This document shows, in pieces, positions 1 through 10,395 of a DNA stretch of 64,000 bases. Every line of letters starts with the position of its first letter. Position 1 is the first letter of the stretch. Location of the stretch: the NCBI GenBank assembly GCA_019828545.1, contig JACVRA010000073.1, forward strand, positions 1-64,000, in the 5' to 3' direction. The translations under genes and the position numbers were made by a program. The stretch comes from Paracamarosporium sp. OC-R06-R3. Taxonomy: Eukaryota; Ascomycota; Dothideomycetes; Pleosporales; Didymosphaeriaceae. Below the pieces are notes generated by a model that did no database searches, was not told the origin of the DNA, and saw only the letters and a list, made by a program, of their open reading frames with translations.

Positions 1-233
1 TTAGTAGAGTTATCGCGTGTTGAAGTTTGGGGTGTTTTGGTGTTGCCCGCGCATCACGCGAATCCGCGCATCACGCGCACGGACACGGTAGCGCTTCCTT
101 CTGCGAGGGGCCTGCCAAGACACAGAACAGGCAATCGGAATGCTGCAGGAGTGAGGCAATGCACAGCCTGATCGAACGTCATTAAAAACATACCCACGCA
201 TCACATCCGCTGCGATAGCGGTTGACCACCATT
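1..233. other. Left edge, no gene seen
   Basis: No convincing coding region lies here. A 14-base word (ccgcgcatcacgcg) occurs twice near positions 47-78. This stretch is probably the upstream region of the BTB-like gene that starts at 234. Confidence 0.4.
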
Positions 234-1583
234 ATGCCGTTGGTACTACATGAAGTTGATCCGTTTGCGGATACAGTTATTATCCTTAAGAGTCCCTGTA
301 GAAACTTCGCCCTATGGGACGAGACCCTCGCGCCTTCCAATACTGAGTTTGTCGAGCTGGAAGCGGAACAACCGATACGTGCTCAATCTTCCGAGGATGA
401 GCAAGTGGGCAAGGTGCTATCGAAGAAGGAAAAGAAGATGATGAAGAAAGCCCGAATGCGCGCCAGATACTCTAGTGACGGCGCTACCCCGAGTATTCCA
501 GAAGATATTGGTGAGCGCGCTGAGCCTTCCGATGGAGTCTTATCTGGAGAGCAGAGACTTGCTCAAGATCCGGAACTGGCACCAGGAGTAGACGGCGAAG
601 GAGGAACTTCAAGCATCGAACCAGCCGAGCCCGCCTCCGAGCCGGAGGATGACCAGATCCACTATCTTGTCTCGTCTCGGCATTTAATGCTAGCTTCGCC
701 ATGGTTTAGGCGGACATTAACACGAGAGGATTTCATTGAAGCCTCGAAAGATCCATCGGACGGACGATACCATATTGTAGCCAGCGATTGGGACGAGGAA
801 GCTCTCCTCATTCTTCTGAATATCTTCCACGTCCGAACACGGCAGGTCCCAGCTACTGTTAGCTTGGAGATGCTCGCAAAGATCGCAGTCCTTGTCGATT
901 ACTACGAGCTTGAAGGCGCAGAGGTGATGGAGCGTGACACCAGGGACTGGATTGCCAACGTGAAGCGTAGTGTCCCGATCCCATCTACGTACTGCCGAGA
1001 CCTCATGATGTGGATATGCGTCTCTCAAGTATTCAGCATGAGCGGAGAATTCGAGCGAGCAACAGCTGTGGCGATCAAAGGAAGTGAAGGCTGGATTCAA
1101 ACCTTAGACTTGCCGATTCACCCGGACATTGCATGTACGCTCACGATTTGCCTTCACGGAAGTTGAAATTGCTGACTCCGTCTAGCTAGAATTGATCGCA
1201 GTCGATGTAATGCCCTTGAGCACGTTATCTCAGAATTGCAACATCTGCTCGAGGTCTATAAAGACTTTGACTACTCCTGCCCACATAACCCGTCTTATTC
1301 CTTCCAATGTGGAGCTTTTCTCTTTGGCGCGTTGATGAAATATATGGAGAGATGGGGTTATCTTTCGCACCGACCAGAGAATCCTTTCATAGGAATCAGT
1401 CTCAACGGAGTCTGCAATAGGAGTAAAACAGCGAAGAACTTGAATTGGTGGAGTCAAAGGAGCAATTATGGAGCATACGGGTATGGGTATGACCAATGTG
1501 AGGTTCACCCGTGCAGCCTAGATTCGGCGATCAATAAAGTGGTCCAGAATGCTATGGCGAAAGTGAAAGGGTTGAAGTTGTAG
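234..1583 (+). CDS. BTB/POZ-like domain protein
   Basis: Two exons are inferred, 234..1134 and 1186..1583, giving about 432 residues. The open frame extends upstream to a TTG at 222, but the first ATG is 234. The first exon runs into a stop at 1164. A 51-base intron (1135..1185, GTACGC donor, CTGAC branch-like box, TCTAG acceptor) removes that stop and keeps the same frame into the downstream open frame. The middle of the protein has the usual look of fungal BTB proteins: a segment reading HYLVSSRHLMLASPWFRRTL, then a hydrophobic helix-rich stretch with VLVDYYELEGAE. The N-terminal 130 residues are acidic and contain a KKEKKMMKKARMRAR basic patch. BTB domains mediate dimerisation or Cullin-3 adaptor roles; no partner domain (Kelch, zinc finger) is visible. 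The family call is reasonable; the function is unknown. Confidence 0.6.
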
Positions 1584-2284
1584 AACTTGCCGGGAAATAG
1601 CCGGGTTCCTTTCAAGGGTTGATACATAGGTTTAGTCTAGATACTTTACTGTGGAGGATTTCTGAATAACTGACTCGTGATCTTATCATCCTGTAAGTGG
1701 CCAGGTAAAGTAAGAACAACAACAAGGCTGTATTGCTATCTGCAGAAAAGAGTGTGTAGAGTAAGTGAGTCAGTGAGAAGTCTCCCTGAGAAGGTAAGAG
1801 GGCGGGATAGTCTTGTTGACTATAGTCCGTGCACTAGGTGGTGCCTGCCTTATAGAAACTATGTGACGTAGTTACACATCCTGTTCTGTCTGTACATTGG
1901 ATTGACTAGGACCTTGTCAAGTTTTCACAGGCAAACTCCAGCATTCTCTTTACTCACGAAACTACATACTGAATTCTCACTACTCTAGCTCCGTCAGGAG
2001 CATAAGAATACTTCTTCGAGTGGATGGTGCTGACCTAGTATAAGGGCGGATATTTTAGGCATGGTATAGAAGCATAAACCTGACATCATTCATTGCTTAA
2101 GTAGTCCAACTCCAACACATAATTCATTACATTCCATTCCTTATTATACCGCACATAATAGATTGCATATAGTTGCAAGCTTGAAGTTCCCCCAAAGGGT
2201 CCCGGCGGACCCGAATATTAACCCAGGGTTATCCACTTAGAGCTTCCTTTAGAGATCTGCAAAACAGCCCACATAGAACATATT
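1584..2284. other. Intergenic, no gene recognised
   Basis: About 700 bases with short unrelated open frames only. I see no family signature, RNA gene or clear repeat. It separates the BTB-like gene from the degenerate minisatellite. Confidence 0.5.
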
Positions 2285-5200
2285 CAATTCCAAGTTTTAG
2301 TCCCTCCGCTCTCAAACATGTGTATCATTTTCAGGTTCTTTTACTTTCAAACGCATGATGCGAAGAGCGAAGAGCATCGCGGGAATAATATAGTATTCGT
2401 ATCTCGCCCAGAAAGTAGCTAACCCTAAACCTTCGATCTTCTCTTAACGCCCACATATCGCCAGATGTTCCTGTATTGACATGGCAATCGACGAAGTAAT
2501 GGTGCGCAATTCTGCATATATCGTCATTCATCATGCGTGTCAAACGACCGGATCTGTGTGCAATCTTAGTCGCTCCTCATCGACTGAATATCTAGACATG
2601 TGAAATCCGCAGATATGGTTGTATTGTGCTATCTTTTCTGATAGACAAGTCGATTTTCTCACATAAAGCTAGTTGACGTGGTTTTCAACCCCACCCAAAA
2701 CACCCACATCATATGCGTATGGTAGAAGTTTTAGAGCACCAGCCTCTTCCATGAAGGATATAGTGGTGCATTTTGGAAAGCGCGTATACACCGGCGGAGT
2801 AACAGTGTAGACGATGCCGTTCCTTCGTCCTCCAGTGTAACATACTTGCTCTTTTGTATTGTTCATCTCAAGACCAGACCGAGTCTCCGGTCGGGGTTCT
2901 AAGTCCCACAGATAAAAGCACATATGGCCTATTTGATTGCCTCGTTTAGAATAGATCATGAAATTTGGCATTTTGTTATTCTTAGCGCTCCAAAACACAG
3001 CATACATGATCATATCCATTGCGATTTGCAAAACAGGACGATTGCTATCATCTTTGTTATTCAAGGAATCCAGCGCAGTGTAGGTAACAAGATCGGAGTT
3101 TTAACCAAACCAAAAGCATTCCGGCACCGGATCGATACACACGCAAACGCTTTTTGGACCCGCTTCCAATCTAGAGAACACCTTTCTGCCGCTTGGTTTT
3201 GAATACCCCAGAAGAAACACGAATACCGTTGTTGAGGATCTCATTCGAGAACAGACTATAGAGGGTTTTTTGTACCGGGTTTCAGGACTTGGAAGAGTGC
3301 ATATGTGGATGCTAAAAGGTTCTTTCGAATCCAAAACATTGTCAATCTCATCTTAGAGCCCAGAGTAGCACATATGCTTAGGCTGACTTTCACTTTGAAA
3401 TCCGGAGAACATCAGCGTGTTTGGATATTCATTTTTCCCCTTTCGAATAGCACACACACCCCTGTCAGACTCGTATTTTGACATTAGCCCATGAAGATGT
3501 TGACGGTAATGTTAGTTATCCTCTAAAGGAAAGGAACTACCCCAACATCGTTGACCAGTTTTAAGCGCAGGACATCGAAGGGCCTTTTGAAGTTCTTCAA
3601 GGTGAAGGACATGTATAGTTCATCGACTAGTTTCTAGCCTAGCATGTTGGTGTTTTAGACATCGATTTTAAGCCGAGTGAAGTTTTAGTTCCCCCAAGCC
3701 ACGCCGCACATACCAGAACCGAAGGCAAGTTCCAAGCTCAGCACATTGGCTTCTCGAAGGTGAATTCTTGATCCTCTAGAATAGCATCATACTCTAAGAC
3801 TTTCTTGATTTCGGGACCTGACCAGCTAAAGGATTTTCGTCTACTCTTTTTGCTCCCAAAACACACGGATCATGACGTGGTGTATACAGCAAGTTTTCAC
3901 CCCAGCCCATTGTCTGGATTGTCCCTGGTTTGATCCCCAGGGCAGCCCATGTACCCTGGTTTGTCTTCGTTTTCCGAACCCAGAAAACATAGGTTTTCTT
4001 CATCCAAGGTTTTAGCCCCCAAAGCCCTACGACGCATTCCAGAACGAGTGATTGCTTTTCAGCCTAGCACACTCTCGTTGTGTGTTTAATATTGTTTGCC
4101 TAGGGCAGCACACATAGTGTACGCAGCTACCCTTTTAAGCCCAAAAAAATGTATCTTTTAACCCTTGTTTTCAGTCCTCCAGCGCAGCACATGCTTGCCT
4201 CTATCGCAATGTAAGACAAGAAACATATTTGTTTTCCATCATCCTTTTTGTACCGCCCGAATCACAATAACACATTTTTGTAACAGTGGATAGTTTCAAG
4301 CCCAGTCCATATAGAGAACCTTTGAGGCTTATTTTCAGTCCCTAGGATAGCATTTATCATTGCATCGCTTCTTTTCCAAGCCCGAAAAACATGCAATTTT
4401 GGACTTTCTTCCTTAGTCTCCTCTACAGCAGCACATACAGATAATCGTGACTGAATTCAAAACCGGAAACATGTATTCAACCTGAGGATGGTTTTCGGTC
4501 CTCCAAACCAGGCGAACCATGGCGGTTCGGTTTCCAGCCTAGCGCATCCATCTGTACCTCTGTCTTTGTCCCCAGGGCAGCACACATTAACCGATCGATT
4601 CGTCTTTTTAAGCCCGGGAAACATGAATATGTTCCCAGGGTCGGTCCAGCAGCACACATTCATTCGTCCCTGTGGTGTTTTAAGACCGGAAACATCACTC
4701 TTCACGGGCTTAATTTTAGGGGGGGGGGGGGGGGGNNATTTTAACCCCCCCCCCCCCCCCCCCCAGCCACGCAAGCAATTGAATATTCCATTAAAGTTTA
4801 ACACCAGACCATTAAATGGTATTGGAAAGTTCTTTAGCCCCCCAGGACAGCACACATATGGTGTCCTCAAATCTGGCGTTCCAAGCCCAGAAAACATAAA
4901 GCTTTTTCACCAAGGTTCCAGTCCTCCAGCGCAGCACATATGTGTACTACTCTGGATTTCTAGACCAGAAGCATAATTCATGTCGACGGCTTATCTTCAG
5001 TTCTCCGAACCCGGACACATATTCGAGCGTACGGAAACTTTGGGCCCAGCACATTGTCGTCACGAGGACTGGTTCTTGGTCTCTCGGGGCAGGACATCAT
5101 TGTCTTGGGCACATGATTCTCAAGCCCGGGAAACATGAGATATTCAGATTCCTCTTTACTCCTCCAGAGCCACACATCCAGGCCATCGCTTCTGAATTTT

Positions 5201-5560
5201 AAGACCAGACATATAGCTCCATAGTTCCTGCATCTTAGTCCTCCGAAGAGGCATATTCCTTCGGTTCTGCATTATTTTAGTCCTCTGGAAGAAGACACAT
5301 GCAATAAAACTGAGGCCTGTTTTTCAGTCCCCCAGGGCAGGACATTATCCGAGGATACTTGTGTTTCCTGGGTTTGAAAAACGAATAGAAATCCTAGACA
5401 AAGTTTTACTCCTCCAGAGCAGCACACATGAATGTGGTGGTCGTCGGTTTCGAAGGAACAGAAGACATCATTCCATAGCTCTTCGCATTTAGTTCTCTGG
5501 AGAGGCACATTTACGCTTTTAGGTTGGATTTAAGTCCCCCGCAACACGACACATCAACCA
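2285..5560. repeat. Degenerate ~40 bp minisatellite, dimeric
   Basis: A conserved core recurs about every 40 bases for more than 3 kb. Two core versions are seen. The long one resembles TTTTnAGTCCTCCAGGGCAG followed by CACACAT (for example 4914-4940, 5150-5177, 5318-5345, 5403-5429). The short one resembles TTTTAAGCCCGGGAAACATG (for example 4606-4624, 4876-4893, 5119-5137). Through much of 4600-5560 long and short cores alternate, making an ~80 base dimer. Spacing of successive ACAT ends between 5136 and 5554 is 34-46 bases, mean about 42. Bases between cores are nearly random. Left-hand copies (2292-2321, 2676-2706, 2896-2921) are more decayed. No reading frame is kept across units, so this is not read as a repeat protein. 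Confidence 0.7.
4719..4764. other. Poly-G / NN / poly-C assembly scar
   Basis: A run of about 17 G (4719-4735) is followed by two undetermined bases (4736-4737), ATTTTAA, and then about 20 C (4745-4764). Both homopolymers sit where a minisatellite core (TTTTAGCCCC-like) is expected. This looks like a collapsed or mis-joined part of the repeat array rather than real unique sequence. Confidence 0.6.
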
Positions 5561-5953
5561 TCTTATTGATTCGTTTTAGTGAAGCAGAACCGCTCCCAAG
5601 TAGTGTGAAGAGCGAAAGAAAGGGAGCCAGGAAGGAGGTATTTATACCTTTCCTTTGCGCTAGCGAGACACGTGCCTGCTTTACTACGCAGTACAGTCCG
5701 ATACGGACCATCACCATCACTACAAAAAGGCCACGTCTGAAAAGTAACTCAATGCAATGCAATGCTCATATATGCTATCCCATTCCATCCATGCATACCC
5801 TCAATCAATCATAGAACCATGCTACTCGCCGCACCAAACCCACCCCAAAAAAAGCCCTATGCAAGAATATATATACGAAAAAAATGGGTATCAGAAGCTC
5901 TACGATGTCCCACCCAACTCTCACGCCCTTAGTTTGAACAAGCTCATAGCGTC
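5561..5953. other. Intergenic between minisatellite and GH16 3' end
   Basis: About 390 bases without a recognisable gene. It probably holds the 3' untranslated region of the minus-strand GH16 gene; an A-rich stretch lies at about 5845-5885. Confidence 0.45.
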
Positions 5954-7786
5954 TTACAACCGGTTGTGCTGCACCATTCTCCTGCGCACCTGCCTCTCGC
6001 GCCTCGCCGCGCGCGCAACCGGCGCCTCAGGCACGGGCGTAGCCTCGCCCTGCGCCTCGCCACCTACGGTGACCAAGACGGTCTGGTAGATAGTCTGCTG
6101 GACGGTTGCGACGGGCGGCACGCCGTCGTCGCCTGCGGGCTGGGCGTCGGTCGGCGCGGGGCCCTCGCCTGGAACGGTCACTACCTGCGTTGTGTAGATT
6201 GTTTCCCAGACTTCGGCGATGTCGCCGACGCCTGTGCCGGTTGGCAGGACGGGATAGCCTGTGGAGTTTCCGGCGTCGAAGGAGGGGACTGGGGGAGTCA
6301 CGGTGGGGAGGCCAGTGCCTTGGGCGGCGCCAGGCCAGTTGAAGCCGCCGCCGTTGGCTGCGGGTGTTGAGACGGGGGCTGCGGCGGAGGGGTCGGCATC
6401 GGCGCCGGGGGCGTCCTCTGCGCCGTCGTTGTTGCCGCCGCCTTCGCCGTTGCTGCCCCAGGGACCGAGAGGGATGTTGAGGGAGCCGTCTGGGTTTTGG
6501 CCGATGGGGGCTCCGGTTGCTAGGGGTGCCTCTGATGACACGGGAAGGGCTGGTAGTATAGAAGCGTCGGTGACTACGGGAGCATCAGTTGCTACAGGCG
6601 CATCGGTAGCGACGGGAGCGTCTGTGGCAACGGGAATGTCAGTGGCTACGGGCTGCTCCTCTACAGGGGCATCGGTGGCAACAGGCTGCTCCTCCACGGG
6701 TGCGTCAGTGGCTACAGGAGCATCGGTGGGAGCGGGCTGTTCCTCAACAGGGGCAGGAGATTCGACGGGAGTCTCTTCCTGAGCGGGAGCCTCGCCCTGC
6801 TGGTAGACCTTAAGAGCGTTGACAGTCCAGAAAGCGTTGGTGAAAGCATCTGGGTTGTCGCGGACAAAGTCGTTGCAAGTGGGAGCCTTTGAAGCGCACG
6901 AGCTGGAAGACCAGGTGTTACCGGCCCAGTCACCGCAGAAGGTGGTGTCGAAGATGATGTTGAGGTCCTTGAAGATGCCGTCGATGTCGCACGAGTCCTT
7001 GACCCACTTGGCCGCGGGTGTGCCCCAGGAGCTTGGGTCCGGGTTGTCGCCAGTGATGCCCTCGGGAACGGAGTCGCGAGCGAAATACCAGATGCTGATG
7101 GCGTCGCTGGTCCACTCTGTGGCATAGACACCGCCGCCGTTGTCATTCAGGCCGGCACCGTACGACTTGGGGTCCTTGGACTTGATGGAGCAACCGGCGT
7201 TCTCGGACTGGCCTTCAGCCTTGACGTCGCAGTTTTGCGTCTCCACGCTGCCGGTGAAGATGCTCGTGTCTTGGCCAACAGTGCAGCCAGTGCTCGTGTG
7301 AAGGGTGAGAGCGTTAGTGTCCTGCTCGTGGACACCTTCAAGGATATCGATCTCGCCTTGGTATGGCCAGTTGGGTCCAAACATCCAGAATCTGGATCGA
7401 ATGTTAGATGGATCATTTTCATGGCCAGGGTCAACTTACGCAGGCCATGTACCGCAGCCGAAAGGCATGTGCTCGAGATCAATAACCACGAGACCCTTGT
7501 TGTATGCAGTCTTGCTCTCAAGTCTGATACTAGCCCTACCTTCGGGATCCTTGTTGACAGTATCAACACCCCACTTGACTGGCACCGGCGGCCCCGAAGC
7601 ATCGATCAAGCCCGCCGAGCGCGCAGTCGGCTCATCCACATACTTCACAAACCCATGCGTTGGGTCACCCCCATTGAAAAAGTTGAAATGCCCGTAAAAG
7701 TCGGTCATGTAGTCATCCTGTAGCACATAGCCAGCTAGTGCCGGTGCAGCGAACGCTGCCGTAGAAACGATTGTAGAGAAATGCAT
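5954..7786 (-). CDS. Secreted GH16 endo-beta-glucanase with repeat tail
   Basis: Exons 7786..7440 and 7391..5954 (48-base intron, GTAAGT donor) give about 594 residues. A TTG six bases upstream is in frame, but the ATG at 7786 begins a clear signal peptide (MHFSTIVSTAAFAAPALA). The catalytic block GEIDILEGVHEQ carries the GH16 ExDxxE motif (E129, D131, E134) and is preceded by FWMFGPNWPYQ. Family members hydrolyse endo-1,3(4)-beta-glucan, often in the fungus's own wall. After about residue 320 the protein becomes low complexity, with tandem VATDAPV/EEQP units, then Pro/Gly-rich sequence and a TIYTTQVVTV-type Thr/Val segment, ending in an Arg-rich tail. No hydrophobic GPI-type C-terminus is visible. 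The tail probably spans or binds the wall. Family call strong, exact substrate not determinable. Confidence 0.88.
6550..6745. repeat. Coding tandem repeat (ATDAPV units)
   Basis: Inside the GH16 tail, degenerate units of 18 to about 36 bases encode repeated VATDAPVATDAPV or EEQPVATDAPV peptide on the minus strand. Unit number is likely to vary between strains because such coding minisatellites expand and contract. Confidence 0.7.
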
Positions 7787-10395
7787 CGTCAAGATGATTT
7801 CGTAGCTGTGGAAAATGAGTGACTGTGCGTCAAAGACGCTGTAAAAGAACGAATGAAGGAAAAGAAGGAATGAAGAAACGAAGCAAAGGTGCAGAGCCTG
7901 ATGGTTCTCTACTAAGGAGACAGGAGGAACAGTGTGCGTAACCTACCTGTACATATAGCGGCCTAGGCCAGCCGTCCGAACGGACTCTCAGATTCGCCAT
8001 CAAGGGACCCGTTTCCAAACGCAGCGGTGGAGCCGCCCGCACCGATGTCCACGGCTCGTCCAAGCATTGTTTCGCATACGGACTCTGGCCCAGATACCCG
8101 CAAGGGTAGCAGGTAGATCCTAAGGATCGCCCTCATTACCGTGGAGTCCTAAAGATATTCAGGTAAGGCGCATGAGCCACTTAGGTGCACGGAGACCCCG
8201 GGGCGGATGGCTGTCTAAGGCAGGCGCAAAGATTCGGCTCATGTGGAGGTCAGAGGCTGTCTGTTTCAAGGACATTGAGCAGGGCTGACTTGAGAGCCAG
8301 GCCGGATGTGAGTGGTGGCTGCATGAAACAGGGACAGGAACGCTTGGAGAGGCATCATAGGCGAAACAGAGCCCCGGGGCCGAGATCCCTGGGGGAGATC
8401 TGTCGGATTGTGTTGAAACAGTCTATAAGAGGTGTCAAGGTCGCATCGGGGGTCGATTGGTGGAGACAAGATGGGAGGCCCATGCCCGCTGCTCATATCC
8501 GGCGTAATTAATACATGTAAGCGGCATAGTGCGGAAATGTATCCTGCAAGCCGCGGCCCCTCGGGCGATATTTGTACACTAGCTGTATGTCAAGGTGCGT
8601 TTGTGGCGAAGCGCTGTATCGCCATGGATATGAAACCACCTAGCGCACCACCACGCTGCCATCACATGTATCCAGCAATGCCGCGCAACAATACGCGCTA
8701 CACCACTCTCTAATCCCGCCTTCAATCTCGCAGCTCCCAATCACACAGCATGGTACCACGTTCTCAAAAGTGCAATATGTTACCGTAGATGCCTCCCTCG
8801 TTGGCCGCCTACGGCCGAAGTCCTCCGTCGCGCAAGCCGGACTTCGTAGCTTTCCTACACCGGCTGCCCACCGGACCAAGCGCACAGCCCACGAAGCTTA
8901 GCTCACACTGACACCCATTGTCCACTTGGAGCACGATCTGCGCAAGGCCTTAACGGACTGCCTGTACCGAGGAAGCCGGCTCCTCCTGTGGAATACGAGT
9001 GTCTCGAAGCGCGCAGTCGCAAGAGGAAGTCGAATCCACGATGCGCGCTTACAACAACAGCAGCAGAGAGACATCAATGAACTGGTACCCACAGCTTCCA
9101 AGAAATGCAAGCGCATCGGGGAAAAGCCCAGGTCCACAAGTTCGCGCTGGCATGCGGCGTATACAGCACCACAGTAAGCCTAGGACGCTCGCTCACCAGG
9201 CCGCGCGACCTCACACGCGAGCTACGCCCCATGCACTCCAGAGGCACGGCAGCAACCTTATTCGCTCGACCGCCCACCAAACACCCAATAATACACCCGT
9301 GCGACCGTTTCGTATAACAGACGCGCTGCCGGCAATTCTACCCGCACAGCCTCGCGGACAGCATATAATCTGTTTGATCTCCCTTCCTTCACCCTCCGCT
9401 CCGTCACGCGCCCGCCCGCCTCGGGGCGCCAGCACTGCACCGCACAGCACGGTACACTCAGCGCGAATGCAACAGCGTGCCGTGGACCGAATGACTAACC
9501 CACTGTCCAAGAACTTGACGTGATCAGGTATACCTATTTTGTAGAAAAGCATACAAGTACGATGCCGTCTAAGCGCCAAGTCCGTCCGTCGGTCGCCTGT
9601 CTACCGTAGCGATGCACGGTGGAGTGGACCTCAGTTGACGATTAATTATAACACAGCACAACCGGCCAGCTTTCCCCGTCTCTCTCACCATGCATCACAT
9701 TCAAATTCTCATTGAACATCCATCCTAAAAAAATAACCCTAGCCTAGTTCCTCCACCTCCTAAACCACTGCCACTGCCACTCCCACCTGCCCCCACCACC
9801 CCCAAACTAACCACCCACTCATGACAATATCTACCTAACCTAGCCCAGCCCAGCCCAGCCCAGTCACCACATACAGAAAGCAGAACAAAAACAGCCCCCA
9901 TCCCATCCCACGCATTTCAGTACATCCCACCTCACCAACCACAATCTCCGTACTCCGGCCCTAAGCGCCACGCAGCGCAGCCGAGGATCTACGCCGGGAT
10001 GAGTCCACCCACAGGTAACGGAGGTTGGCTAGCTGGCTGGATACATGTACATTCGTTCGTTCGATCGGAGGGAAAGGCGACCGTTAACCGGATATTTTTC
10101 TGCGACGGTACGGGGGTGTGTAACGGGGAGTAAGTATGCATGAAGGCATGATATGATATCACAGGGCTGCGCAACGGCGGTGAACGCATCGTGGCGATTT
10201 CGCTACGTATACGTAGGGCGTTGACATCGCAATGCACTCTGTTAGTTTGGCAAAATGGGTATATTTGTCTGCGTCCTTGCTACTCGTATTTTACACTCCA
10301 GTCTCTCATTTCATTCCCTTCCATATTGATCCGTTCCAGTTCAAGATAGACGGATAACACTTTCGACGCCACAAACGCCTTGCATGAGTCGCTTT
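7787..10395. other. Long intergenic region, CT-rich, no gene
   Basis: About 2.6 kb between the 5' end of the GH16 gene and the 3' end of the Snu114 gene. Open frames up to 174 codons exist around 8999-9579 on both strands, but they are low-complexity shadows with no family resemblance. Pyrimidine-rich DNA at 9640-9960 includes an (AGCCC)n run at about 9841-9862. The part nearest 7787 presumably holds the GH16 promoter. Confidence 0.5.

Noticed and set aside
2669..3334. Minus-strand frames of 131 and 77 codons
   Set aside because: They lie within the degenerate repeat, with no family likeness and no splice support.
4457..4976. Open frames on both strands with poly-Pro/poly-Gly
   Set aside because: They are produced by the G/C homopolymers and the NN gap, and run through the minisatellite.
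2285..5560. CRISPR-like array (constant cores, variable spacers)
   Set aside because: Cores are imperfect, spacing varies by 10 bases or more, there are two core classes, the genome is eukaryotic and no cas gene exists. Fits a minisatellite.
6261..6782. 173-codon plus-strand frame with repeats
   Set aside because: Antisense of the GH16 repeat tail; the repeat makes both strands open.
8185..9579. Several frames of 80-174 codons
   Set aside because: Overlap on both strands, low complexity, no domain signature, poor start context.
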